Below, piece by piece: positions 12,695 to 27,014 of a stretch of DNA of 64,000 nt (position 1 is its first letter; the number at the start of each line of letters is the position of its first letter). A program made the position numbers and the translations under genes. This DNA comes from Diadema setosum (Eukaryota > Echinodermata > Echinoidea > Diadematoida > Diadematidae), in the NCBI RefSeq assembly GCF_964275005.1, contig NC_092685.1, positions 28,822,682 through 28,886,681 on the forward strand, given 5' to 3'. The notes under the pieces are model-generated. The model had not been told where the DNA came from, searched no databases, and saw only the letters and a program-made list of their open reading frames with translations.

Positions 12695-15600
12695 ACAACA
12701 ATGTATTGCAAAACATTGATCATGCCATGAACAATGGACTGACTCTACAGGCATTTTCTAGCATTACATGAAACAATGCAGTGTGTATTATTTAAGGCAA
12801 ATACCACTTTGTACAAAAATGCACTCTTTAAAATATATCTCTGGTTTTTAGGTAAATACCACTTCTTACAAAAACAGATGCATTTACACGTACAAAATAG
12901 CAGGTTACCGAGTGCGCTCCAAAACTTGATTTTTTGGCAACTGTTCAGACGCTCCAAATTAGCGGGTTAGTGATCGCGCTTGGAAACGCAAGTTTTTTTT
13001 GCAACCGTTCACATGTACAGAAATAACCAGCTAATTGTCGATCAATAAATTGATAAAACAATTGTTCTTGTGCCTCACGGTGGTGTGGAGTGCACGCTAT
13101 TGTGACATTCACTTTGCATGATGGGACATATGATATAAAAACTCGAGTTTCTAAACCCGACCGTTCACACATACCACCAGGGCAAATTAGCGCGCTTATT
13201 CAGAAATAAGAGCAAGATTTCTTGGGTTAAGCATCGCACTGCTGATTGTTCTAATTTTTGGGTTTTTTGTGTCCACACGTGCAAAAAACTTCAGTTTGCT
13301 AGTGGGTTACAAAAGTTTGAGTTTTGTAACCTGCTAATTTGTGAACATGTGAACCCCCCTAATGTGTACTTTAAACTATATTTTTCTTTTTTCTCAAAAG
13401 AAGAACATTGGAAACGTCTTGTATGGTATTGCACTATTGTATTCCTTGGAAAACAAGAGTCCTTGGTGTATGCTTACAACTTGGCAGTATTTCTCACCAG
13501 TGTTATGCTGCAGTGTTCTCTCTGAAATGTATGCACACTTATTTCTTGATTTTTGGCTTCATACAAGGATTATGGGGCCTATGGTTTTTTAGCCGTTAAT
13601 GTGTTTGATCTTGTGTGCTGATTTTTTGTGTGTGTGCTCCACTGCCCCACATCATTCAAATGTTGCTATGGAGGTGCACCATGGGAAAATCAAGCCATCT
13701 ACTGTATTTTGTGATGGTGCCCCAACTGACTGCACTTTTACACACACACAAAGAAAAATGTGAATTTTGCAAAGGTACAATTGTGTGTGGTCCACAAGCT
13801 ATATCACAGAACAGATTTCCATCAAAGATTTCATTGAGCATAAAAGTTTACTATGTGTAGAAGACACAGATAGGCTCAGCGCCATATATAAAGAGAGTCT
13901 GGACAACTCCTAAATTGGACGCCAAGTTGTTGCTCAGCATATTACGCATTACAGGGTTAGCGTGTACGCTCAGACGTACCAATGAAAACCTACCAAATAA
14001 GGGGCAGTGAACAGTGGACACTGCAATCCCAATCACAGGCTTTAAAACTCATAAACCGAAAACCGAGTTGGCCAGACTCTCCTTATATACAGCACTGGAT
14101 TGGACAGGCTTAGGTGGTGCTGCCCTCATTGATTGGTCTTTTACAAGGCCAAAAGTTACATACACCAGGTAAACATGATTGGAAACCGCTATATGAATAT
14201 CAAAGATGATTTGGCTGTTACTTTAGAACGCATTCAAATTTAACATGGAGCTGTAAATTCGATCACTGTAGATTTGGCTAATGCTGCCCACTGTGTTGTT
14301 TCAGTTTCAATTTCATTTTTATTTCACAATATAACATCAAGAATGATAGCACAAATTCTTGTATCTTTGTCAATAACAAACAAAAGAATATACCACCACA
14401 CACAGTAATTATAATGATAACTAGTCAAAATCAAAATTGGGTTGTACAAAGAGAAGTATTGACAGAACCTACATAAAAGGAAGCTTGTTTGGCTGTAAGC
14501 TCCGAATAAGAAGTGTTTGTAAATGAGAAACAGAGAGCGGATATGAGAAGTTCAGATGAAGTGAATTAATAATACCAAGTAAAGGAATGAGGAATGCCTA
14601 TATGATAATATTGTGATCTTTAATAGGGTCAAAGGTCAACTTGAACAGAAATTCTTGTGTGTGCTCCTGAGGCCCTCCTGAAGCCCTATACATTTGTAAT
14701 GCAGTGCAGTGAGTATTTCTAGCTTCAAATTGATAGTACTTAAGTGTGAAAGTTTAACAGGAAATACCACATTAATTGGAGGTCCTTTTTTCTGCATGTA
14801 CAAAGATAGGGGGTTTAAATCGACACCCCCCTATTAGGTTGCCCCTTACGTTTATGAGGAAATAGTCCCTTTTGAAGCCGACACACAGGGAGTTCCCACA
14901 CCATGACATAGCCTTGGGGACATCTGGCACACCAAGATCTGGCTGTAGGTACAAAAAGAACAACATTAAAATTTTATACAAAGATCAGAGCAGAGTGTAT
15001 AAAATCTTACAATTCCCTTTTATTGCCAAGGGGCAAATCAAGTCATACATACAAAATCCAGTATCCTCATTCCACATAAAAATTCACAAGTTAAACTATC
15101 AATAAGAAGCTCATAGTAATAACAAATTTTAAGTGTTTCTAAACACATATACATGCAAATTACTTCAACATCTAAGAAACCAAGAGTGTATACATGTAAT
15201 ATGTGAACAGAATTTATTGGTCAGTGGGGTAACAAGAACTTGTATCTCACATTTTAGAGAAAATAACTTTTGGGGATTAACTTCAAATGAGATAATCAAT
15301 GATGTGATGTCCTGTCCAAATCCTAGCTGTCTTACCCCATAAATAAAGCCACCATGGCATGTCAATGAAAAGGTGAGCCCATTTGTTTAAGTGCTTTGGC
15401 TGCCATGTTTTTTTGCTACCCGAACATTTGACATTTTCAAGATATGAGGTTTTGTTGCCCCTAAAGCATTATATATTGATTGGTGTTGCTCCAAAAGCGT
15501 TACATATTGATTGGTTCTGGTTAAAATGGTAAAATTATATGATTTAGAGTTCTGGGGAAACTTTTTAGAAACTTGGATTCATTTGCAAAGTAGGGTTTCA

Positions 15601-18600
15601 TTTTACAAGGCTGGGCACATTGTTTGCATTGATTGACCCAGATGTGACAGACAATCACACAATATGTCCTGTCCCCATTTCTCATGTTTGCCAGCAATGT
15701 TCACCTCTAACTGCCACGGACAGGAAACATAAAGATCACACTATACATACAGAAGCTGACATCATTTGCATGTCATTTGCATTTCATTGTGCAGTTCATA
15801 TCTTTAACAGCAGTGTATGAGAGATCATGAGAAAAACAGGGGGAGGTCAGAGGGAGGAGACAGACAGACAGACAGACAAACAAACAGACAGAATAACTCT
15901 TACTTTGAGCTCTTCAAAAGTGCGGCTCCTCCAGATGAAAAGCTGCAGTTTCCTCCTCACTGCCACGCACAGCTTGAGGGTAAAGTGCACCCCTCCCCCG
16001 CTGTTGCCCTTCTGTTGAAAATCACACACAGGAAATGCAATTCTAGGCAGCTGAGTACACATGTCTGTTACTCCTTTCTTTTAGTTTTGTCGCTATCAGC
16101 AACAGTACTATCAATACTCAACGCATCCTTTCATTCTTGCACGGGACATTGGCATATGAGGTGGGAATATTGTCATTTCCCAGCAAATGCATTGAAGAGT
16201 TGTGGAGCCAATCAGAGTTTTCCAGTGACAGCACAAAAATAGAACAACCACAAGTGACTGTTTCTTATTTCTGAGTATACATCCTCGTAAGACATTACAG
16301 AACATACAATTGTATTTGACAAAAATAATGTTTTGCGTAATCTTTTTGGACAAGTACAAAATACCATTTAGTCATTGTGAGAGGCAACTGTGTATTCTAT
16401 CTCTAAATATGAAAAGGTGACATATCATCATATCGACTACTTATAAAGGGCCAAACAATTCATAACATTGGCTACCATTTTGCCAAATTCCAGCCTTCAC
16501 TTCAGAACAATGAAAAGGTATGCTTTTGTAAAACCTGCCATCGCAAACTGGACTCATGTGTTACTGATACATCAAATAGGGGTATACAGTATAAAGTTGC
16601 ATGCATACACTATAAATTATGGGAGTGACCCTCATTTGCCACTTCTCACAGGTGCCACATGGTTTCAATTATACTTTGAGAGTAGGATTAGAGTGGCACG
16701 TGCCAAATGTATGACAAAAACTGCAACCCAGTCTGGCTCATGAAATTACAAAATTCTTGAATTTCTCATTATGCCCTCTATTGGAGGTTAAGTGTCCCAT
16801 ACAAGGTTAACGATGTAAACTTGCATAGAGTCAAATTTAGCTTTCACTTTTATTCACAAAATGGATAGTCCTATTTAGCCACGGGTCCATTTCTATCAGA
16901 TAACCTCACAAGGAAGCTCTGTATATGAAAGCTAATTCACACCAATTTACATATTCAAATTTGGCAATTGTTCAAATGGGAGCAGATTCCTGTCCAAAGT
17001 CTGCTGGTATTGTCAGTGCACAAACCACGCAAGGGAAATGACCAACAAAGTAGAATGCTTCCATGTTTAAACTCTTGGCAAGAAGATGACACAATCTCTG
17101 CCAAATCGTACCTGCATGTCCGTCGAGAACAGGGTCGCCCCTTTCGTTTTTGCGATGCTGGTGATGGGCGTGAAGTGGTTCAGCTCATGTACATTGATGA
17201 CAGCGTCTGTATATCATCATAGAAAGCAGGAAAGACTTTCTTTTTTTTTCTTCTTTTTCTTTTAAAGCTATTTCAACCTCTACGTATGGGGCACAGGGCA
17301 CCAAGCATAATCCCTACTGTGGTGACGAGATTCTACATTGGGACCAACCCTGCACTTTTGTTTGTTTGTTTGTTTCAGGGCCAATCTTCAATGAAGGGCA
17401 CTTTAGACTCAGAGCATAACTAAGGCCAAGTAAAAAAAGAAAGCAGTTTCTCGTCCGGGTTTTTTGAGCAAGGCGATGAGGGAGGTCCTTACTATTTGAT
17501 ATCTTACTATTTTTTCGAGGATTGTCAAGATTGAAGTACATGTAATATGTGTTTCTCGTCCGGTAATTCTGAGAAAGGTAATGAGAGAGGGCTTTACTAT
17601 TTTCTATATCCAATTTATGAAATGAAATATCACTCTGGTAGCTGTGTTATGAGAGACCAGGTCCCAAGTGTATGTCTTGCCTGCACTCTGTGCATTTTCA
17701 AACAAATAGATATATGTACCATACTTGAAATGAAACTTCATGCATGCAGAAATACATTTGCTTTTTCTTTCCACTACAGATGTCAAGGGAAAATGACCAT
17801 CTTAATACTGGTATTTAGTGTTGTAATGGCATTTCTGATACCAGTGTACTTCCAATTCTGATGTATTGTGCTATTAATTGAAACAGGTATAAAACCTGTC
17901 TTTCAACAAATGTACGACTGAAATAAATTCCATGATATTCAAAACACTGCTTTATTTATCATTGGTGTTTGTGACTTTTTGTGTCCACACAGCTGGTAAT
18001 GTATCTGCATCTCTTCACAGTACGTAGCACATTCAACTGGAAACTGGCTTGTACAATTGCAGATGGATGTCAAAATGATACTGATATGGCATTATAGCAT
18101 TAAACATTTAAAGATGTTTCTTCATGTTCTAAAAAGACATTTGATAATCACTCATCATTTGGATGATGAATGATTGTATACCACACTACAGGTGATACGA
18201 CTCACGGCCGTGTCCGTGAATTTACATCGTAAAGAAAAGTATCCCGCAGAAATACGAGACAAACCAGAATCCGTGGTAAAGTTATTTATTTTTGTAGATA
18301 CACCCATTTAATAATTCTACATTTGCTGGAAAAGCGCATTCATTTTCTCTTCAAAATAGAACAATTATACATCGCCGGCAGATGCAACGTTACAGAGCAG
18401 AGTGTACGGGCCTCTACACATTCGAATGTGTTCATACGTGCGTGCAGACAGCTGACAGAGCAGGGGATGGGGACCCTGACAGCTAGCTACAGACTAGACA
18501 CGCATACGCGGCCGGCACGGCCACTGCACTGGCACCGTACCTTCCGACACTGCACACACATGCACATAGTCACAATGACATGAAAATGTACACGTATACA

Positions 18601-21600
18601 AACTCGATACAATCCTCACAAGCATTTGTACAGTACAATTCATCCGCTTAAAATATGAGAAACGGGGAAAAATACGAACAATGCGCGAAATATGCGTGGA
18701 ATATCAGCGATTGTTCGCAAAAATGTTGCCGTTATCGCGTTCACGACGTACCGAGCGCGCTGTACATCACAGCCCAGGCCCGCCGCCCGCGCCCAACCAA
18801 CTACAGTTCGACTGCTTTTATCGGTCATTCCTTCTTGCTGAGCTCGCAGTGTGAAATGCATGCGTTATTACATACGCACTACGGAAGCTACAGCTATACT
18901 ACAGCTAAGTAGAGGACGCAAGGCGTAATTAGAAATGAGACATCACGATTGGTACGTGAATTGTCATTTTTTTTTTTCGGCTGCCGAAAAAATAGTAAAT
19001 ATCAAAAAAGTCGATGCGGCAACTGAAAATCGATGCGGGCGGGGAGCGGGCTGGGACGAGAATTATCAATTTCTTGGTAATTTCAGCGCCATTTTGAAAA
19101 TAGTAAATAGTAAAAAAATCGATGCGGCGGCCAAAATCGATGCGCGCGAGGACGAGAAACTGGTTTCTTTTTTTACTTGGCCTAAGTCAACTCTTGTTGA
19201 AAGAAAGATACATGATTTAACATCAGGATGATGACATATTGTACATGTATCTCCATTAGAATACAGCACAAACTGCCTGAAATAAATTACATTAATCAAT
19301 ATGGTTTCACTGTAAAACTTTACATTATAATGTGCCAGTTCCACCCCCCTGAAAAAAAAAGATCAAATTGTCACCAGACTACAAATCCTGTCATTGCACT
19401 TCCAACCACAGACTGTTTATAATCTCTACATGTCCCATCAATACAAATTTTGTATTCATTTTCCTCATACACATTCATGCATTTAAAGCCAAAATATGGC
19501 TCTGAAAATTAGCTACCGGTAATGTTATGGAACAATTTTGTCAAACTTGCTTAAGGCTAGACACTAAGAATGACCTTTGGAATGCTTCCAACACCCCACA
19601 CAAGATCATCACTGTCAAGGGATTGTCACTCGATCCATGAAGTGAAAGTTGACGATTCACAAATCACATACTGTACAACCGTGTAGCTACTAAAAGGTCA
19701 AGTTGGGATCTTATAGACATAGAGAGTGAAATCAATATGACATAAAGCCACTTTCTGTGATCTATTTCCATAGCAGCTGTGGCAAAGGTCTTCCACAAAA
19801 GTCACCATCATTTACATTTTATACGCATAGATCCGTAGAATATCGGGTACCACAGCACTTGGCTGAGAAGTCTGTATCTTATTTTGATTTTTTTTTTTTT
19901 TTTGTAAGTCGCAGCATGAATGTGGAGGATTGACATATATGGTCTCTAAAGTAGAGCTGCATGTCTCTTCTACGAAAACAAGATAATTCTCTGTCGAACA
20001 AGTTCAGCACAGTTTAAGCCCATGAAGAGTGTCAGGTGTACTGATCTGGCTGGCCCAGTTATTTTCACCTTTAAGACGTAGTGCACCTGAATGTGGTGGG
20101 CAGATCCCAGGTAACTATGTGACTCATACCACCTTCCAAGGTCTGACTCAATGTCTTGCCCTGCGTCACAGTTTGCGTCAAGTGAGTTTGGTTTGTTGTT
20201 ATTGCTCATTGCATGATGGAAAAGAAATCCACCTTGATGCTGAGACAGACTAAGAGAATCATACATACCAAGCCGACATCTCTGGGACTTTTTCACGCAG
20301 GAAAACAGTCACTTTTCTTTTTCTTCTTGTTTGAGTCATGACAAGCTAAATGCTCTAGTACTCCATATCAGCTTACTCTGTGCAGTTCCTCTTGCCATGC
20401 TCAGTGTATGTTTTGGAAGGTCTCCTTCTCTTTGTCAATTTCTACACACCATTTCATGTGCACATTCAGTTACAGCACATTTTGTTTTGGTTTGTCTGTA
20501 GAAACAACCCCCCTTTTTTTTTTCCAAACCTTTACCACATTTCATCTGCGCAACACATTTGGCATCAAGAAAAGGACAAATTGTATGTACTAGTAGTACA
20601 TAGTTGCAGTCTAATATCTGAAGCTGCAAAAAGGAACTATTTTAAATCACTGGAATAAAAAATCTTTCACATGTTCATTTTGTCTAAATGGCAATCTGCC
20701 TAAAAGGTGTTTACAATAAAGCAAAGGGATCCTTTCCATAGAATATAATTTGCACAGTTTAACTGGCAACAAAACTTTTACACTTTACACATATATGTTG
20801 GACTGATGGTAAACTGTCAAATTCCCTCACCTGAAAGACTAATGACAATCTGCATTTCAGGAATGCATTCCAGTTGTTGGATGGGTTTCTTCGAGAAGGA
20901 CTTGAAAGACTTGAGCAGATCAACTTTGAATGTTCCAGCTACAAAACAGATCACATGGAGGAATGACAACAATGAAAGAAATTGTGCACAACAATTTGAT
21001 CTCATCTTGATGATTTCATGAATCCATCACAAAGAATCAAGAAAGTTGGACAACACTTTAATGTGCACATGTCACACAGCCGTGCTACAATTTCAGGAGA
21101 AATTCAATGTTTTAGATTTAATACATATGCTACCATATGTTATCTATAGATGACATCAAATGTAACACAAAAAATGCTATTGAAATTGTTCATACCTTGC
21201 ATACAATGTACAATGTTGCTGGGCTGCTAATTTATTCTCTTCCCATCATAAATCAGGGTGATATGAACCCTTTTCATGATTAACCCGTTTAGGACGAGTA
21301 CCGAGTATACTCAGGCAGGCGTCTATGGGAAATGCGTGTTGTAGCAAAATCAAACCGTCCTCAACGGGTTGATTGTTAAAAGAATACTGGAATTGCACAC
21401 TACGTGCAAGTGCAAAATCTCTATTTTAGGTACATGTACATGTGGTATTGCTAAGGCTGCAATGACCAGAATTGCTGAATGCCAGCCTCCTCAATGCGAT
21501 CTGATGAAGCAAGATAACACACAAGTGGTGACGTGAAAACCACTTCCACTAATTCATGTACCTTCACACCAAAACCAATATACATTGTACATCGTTAGTC

Positions 21601-24600
21601 TAGTGCACTATGTGTATGAATGATAGCAAACAAAAGATGATTTGTAAAAGATAAATTTGATTTTGATGGGGATATATTAATTTACTCAATGTTGAGAAAG
21701 ATCACTAGAATCTAATACATTGTACATCACTATCACAAACCCTATGCCTATAGTCAAATAGGGAAAATAAGAAAGTCATAAAAAACAAAACTGCTACAAA
21801 GCAAACACAAGAATTTGCCCTTTTGTTTTTATCTCACATTTTGCTTGTGTGCTAATAGGCAAAACAAGATGTGGACTTGCCTTCTCGTAGTGTTTATATT
21901 TATATCCTTGAGTCCATTTGGACATCCACACTGGGAAACACTGCAGCACACAGTATCATGTACTTGTCTTATAAAACTTAGGCATGCCGCAGACTAACTA
22001 ACTGTCTTGATAAATAACTGTTCTCTGAATCAGTCTACATTTGTATTCATATCATTGTCTCACAAAAACTGCTCTCTGATTAAATCTCAATGTATCCAAT
22101 TTCCTTCTGTCTTCGGGTAATCCCAGTAGGGCAAGGTTTCTAGCTTTGTGGTAATCCCAACCTTCCACCCTTGCATGCAATGAGAAACAATGAACGACAA
22201 AGTCCTGTTAAAAATAGAATGGTAATTTGCCTGTGTTTACACTTACAGTGTATGTTACCAAAAAACTAGCAAAAATAATACTCCTCATTTTCACACTGCA
22301 TACATGTATTTTACCTATACAGTAAGCAAGGGATCTGCATCCTCAGTTTTGTGTCCGAAAGCAAAACATACAAATTTTCTGTTGTCTCAAGTGCACAGGA
22401 ACAGAAGTATTTGACTTGTCATGACAAAATTGCCCAATAACACAGAAAATGTCACTGACTTTTTGCATAAAATGAGCAGACTCACTACATTGTACATGAT
22501 TTGAGCAAAGCTAGCAATGCTTCCATAATACACAGTGTGCCCTTTCATACGCTACTTGTCAATATCTACTTGCTTATAAATGACTTCAATCTCTGAATGG
22601 TGTAGAATTGGATGAAAATTTGGCATATGGATGAGTCATTTGTAAATAATACACTGGATAGCATCATTTCACTCCTTCAATTCACTCCTTCACCAAAAGT
22701 ACAATGTCCCCTGCTTTTTTATGTTACTTTTAAATGTTTACATGTCTTTCCTTTTACTCAAACTCTTGTGTATGTACTGTTCATTATGATGAAGATAGAG
22801 AAAAATAAATTGGCACTTTTGAACTGGAATGTCACGGAATACAAGAAAGTATTGTCCAAAATAGGGCTATGCACTACATCAGCAAAAGGTCAGTTTTATT
22901 TGTGGGCTCAACTCACATAATAATTTCTGGTGTCCTGTTCAATGACACAAAAAGTATCTGACATAAAGTAGATGACAAGACAACATTATTTCATGCATGT
23001 AGCAAGCATATCATGAGTACTCAAACTTACATTTTGTACAACTTCTGCTAATGTTTACATACACCGTATTTGTGAATTTCAACTTGATTTGCAATCTTGC
23101 GAGCGCATAACATGCCCTAAAAAAAATCATATAAGCTGTTGATTTGACTTGACTTCAATCGAAGTAAACTACTCATATTGTTCTTGTCCATGACAACAGT
23201 AATGCTAACAAATGCAGGCAACTTCCTGTGGCTTCATCACATGTCTATAAAGAGGTCGACACAGGTGTGACCAGACGTGACCAAACCCGTGCTATCTAGC
23301 GGAGAATCAGAAAGGATGTCACTTATCATGTGATCATGATTGAATTTAGCACAGGTTTGTCTTCTTCCTTGACATCAAGGTCAGATACTAGTAGTTCTTT
23401 CCTGCACTGCCCAATGAAAGCAGATTGCAAGAGCTCAAAAACTAATTAGTTAAAGAATAAGAAATAGTAAAACATAATTCTCCTCAGTCTCATTCTCTTT
23501 CTGAGTTAAAGTCGATGCTGGCAGAAAAACGAAGCCCTTGTGAACACACAAACACAAACTTGCACATTGTATACAACGTACCTGTATTTTTTTATCAGTT
23601 CAATTGTTTCTCATAACCTGAATGACAACTTAATACAGACCCATGCCTGTTCACTTTCAGTAAAAGCAGCACAATATGCAATGGGATACATTTAAGAGAT
23701 CAATCTTGTCTATGTGCGCCAACTGCAAAAAATAAGTTATTCCCACCAAATCCAAAGGGACCATGTAAATTTTTTTTTCTGACTTTGCCAATTGCTCGAC
23801 TTGTGTTAGTTTAAATGCAATTATACTTTTTTTGTCCTTCTTGGCACTTGTTTCCACATACTTGAAAGAAAAAAAAAACAACTTTTGTATTGCCTTATGT
23901 ATGTGTAAGTGAATCTAAAATAGAAATGGACATAAACTGAAAGGGGAAGTCCAGGCCATTTTCATAATTTCACATCAAGTTCGTAGTACATAAATCGATA
24001 GCTCCATGTTTAGATTTGTGGAATTAATTGTGGTCCTTGAGCTGAGAAACCAATACTTCAAAAAACCCTTCGAAACAAGTTACACTGAACAAGGTAGCAG
24101 TTTCACCATAAGAATGCATGAGTGAGGCTCACCATAAGAATGAATGAGTAGGAGGCTCACATATTTCATAAATGTGGCGCTCCATGCAATTCATTATAAT
24201 ACTGCTTATACACATTGTACACACTAAATTGGTTATCAAATACTGGGTACAGAGTTTCACAATTTATAATGATAGAGATGAGGAATAAGAATGTTTTCAA
24301 AATGTTGTAACAAATCACAAAGAACAAGGGTGATGTCATGGCAGCTTCACATATAAATGCATGAGTGGGGGCTCAAGAAAGCAGAACAAAAGAAAGCATG
24401 CATACAGTGGATTCTACTCAGGCGAACCTGTTATGCAAGTGGTAGTGCAATGGAATTACATTGCTACATTTCTGAAATACATGTATGTGAGCCCCATATG
24501 TCATCATCCTTATTCAGTGTAATCTGTTTGGGGTTTTTCAATGTATCGGTTTCTCTGCTCAGGACCACAATAAATTCCACAAAACATGGAGTTACATTGG

Positions 24601-26978
24601 GTAAATTATGTACTACATGATGTGAAATTATGAAAATCGTCTGACTTCCCCTTTAAGAGCAGAACAATCGAGTCTGGCAAGTCAAGTCTAAACCATACCA
24701 GGAAATTCTCCTTGACACAGCTGATGTGGGATCACATTCGCAAGAACAAAGACAAATCTCACTGAGGTTTTCATTTTAGCAATACTACTTGCACGGTACC
24801 TGACTGCTCCTCTTCAGGAACAATGTGGACCAGCTGCACACAATAACATGTTGTACCGTATTCTTCTAATTTCTCCCAATTTCCTCTGCCACACAAATGA
24901 ACAGTAACTCTTGGTAAAACTTTCACTTCATGTGGCATATTCTGAAGAGAAAATGCAAACATCAAGAAGTTCCAGCCCCCCCCCCCAAACAGCTTTGTTG
25001 CACAAAACCATTTACTGATTTTATGAAGTTTTATCAAAACGGAGAGATATCAGCTGTTAAAGTTAACTATTGAAGATGGGCTGATTTTGCTATAACACGC
25101 ATCTCCCATCGACACCTGCCCTAGTATTTTCGAGGCTTGTCTTCAATGGGTTAAGAATTTACCTGGCACTTCAAGTATCACATTGTTGAGTTACTCACAG
25201 GTCAAAAAATCACACCAAAGAATTACAAAACTATAGTTTTGGTCATGTTGCCATGCTAGCTAGCACTATAACATTTGGTCTCACTGTCATGCAAGTCAAC
25301 ACATCATCAAATTATCTTGACAAGGTAAATTCAAAATAGTAAGTGGCTCAGCAACCTGTTACCTCAAAGAGCTCTGTTTTACCTCAGAATGTGAATCTGT
25401 TTCACATCACTTCAACAACTACAAACACAAGCTCATACTGTACATGTACATAAGTCTGCCAATGTTTCAATTGGTTTTAAAAATAAACCACAAACAGGCA
25501 TATTACGTGCATAAACATATATTATAGGTATGTACACATCTTCAGCACTCTTGGTTACCTCATGTCAATATATTATTGCAAATCACTATTGACAACTCCA
25601 TACAGTAGTACTCACGTTGGCCACCGGTGATGCTGTACACAAGCAGATGACCTGGCTTTGTTCCAACCAACAGCTGATCCCCTGTGGGAGTTAAATATGA
25701 AAATAAAAGACAGCCATTCCGTAATTACCAACTTCCACAGGTTCTTTCATAGATGTGTGGTATCACAATTAGCTAAAAATATAACAAATTCCTACTGAAT
25801 AATCCAAATCCATGTCATCCACTTTAAACACGAGCACATACACGTAATCCATGGGAATGAATTGAACAAATTTAATTAATTTGATGGATGATCAAATCAT
25901 AACTGTATGTACAGGAAATGCACATACCGCATACAACTTGTACTATGTATACCCTGTTGCAATCTTATTGTACATTGTACTAGCACTTTTCCATCTGTCT
26001 CCAGTATTACATACCAGGAATGACTGTATTGTATTCCATCCATTCAGGCCTTATTGCCATGAAAGAAGAGCAATGTTGAAAGGGATCCTGGACTCCCAGA
26101 ATTCAGTGCATTCATATGGAAGAAACAAATCTTAAATTATCCAATAACATACAAACAGGCAATCATAAAAACACTTTTGCGACATCTCTTTACACATACA
26201 TGTACATAATCATCAGAAGTCATGACTCCTCTCATAACAGGTCTTGCTGTTTAAAGTCACAAAATATCCACACTGCCTAAATCTAACAGCCATAACTACT
26301 GTAAAACGAGGAATATTCGCATGCATTTTAATTTCGCGAATTTCGCGAGCGCAAAGATTCGCGAAATTAAAATGCACGTGAAAGTTCTTGTCTACACTAT
26401 ATGCATTGAATGCCAGTGGCAGTTCGCGAAAATTTCATGCTGCAAAAAAGGGCGTCGGCTCCAATTCGCGAAAAATTCATGCCACGAATATATCATGTTT
26501 TACAGTATTCAAATATCAATAAAAACCTAAATATGCTCATATAAGTTTGGTATCATTTCTTAAAATACATACCAGATATTTAACAATGCAAATGTCATAT
26601 TTCATTAACACTACAACATACAAACGTTGATCCTTGAACAAACTTTCAACAGTATCTGAATTTTTGTCTACACAAATGACCTGCATACTGGTACACTGTA
26701 ATTATGGACCCACTATTATACTTCATCATTGACTGGTTTATTTAACAATAGGTCATTATGTACAAAATCTCAAGTTGCTAAAGAGTTATACCCATACTAT
26801 TAGTCTAAAAATGCAGAACCAAACAATGATTAATATAAATCAAAAGCATTTACTTAAGAAGTATTATTTGTATTGTCATTTCCATTGTTTCAAATATCAT
26901 ATGACATGGTAAAAGAAAATACATTGTTCATCTGAAATCTGACATGGTTTGAAATGAAATGGCACATTTGGTGTTCCA

Positions 26979-27014
<36 letters not shown>

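Noticed and set aside
12882..13350. Imperfect inverted repeat around GCAGGTTAC / GTAACCTGC in VPS39 intron 6
   Set aside because: Arms are short and diverged; element boundaries cannot be defined.
15817..16242. 141-codon plus-strand ORF
   Set aside because: Overlaps VPS39 exon 5 in antisense and crosses a CAGA simple repeat; no recognisable domain.
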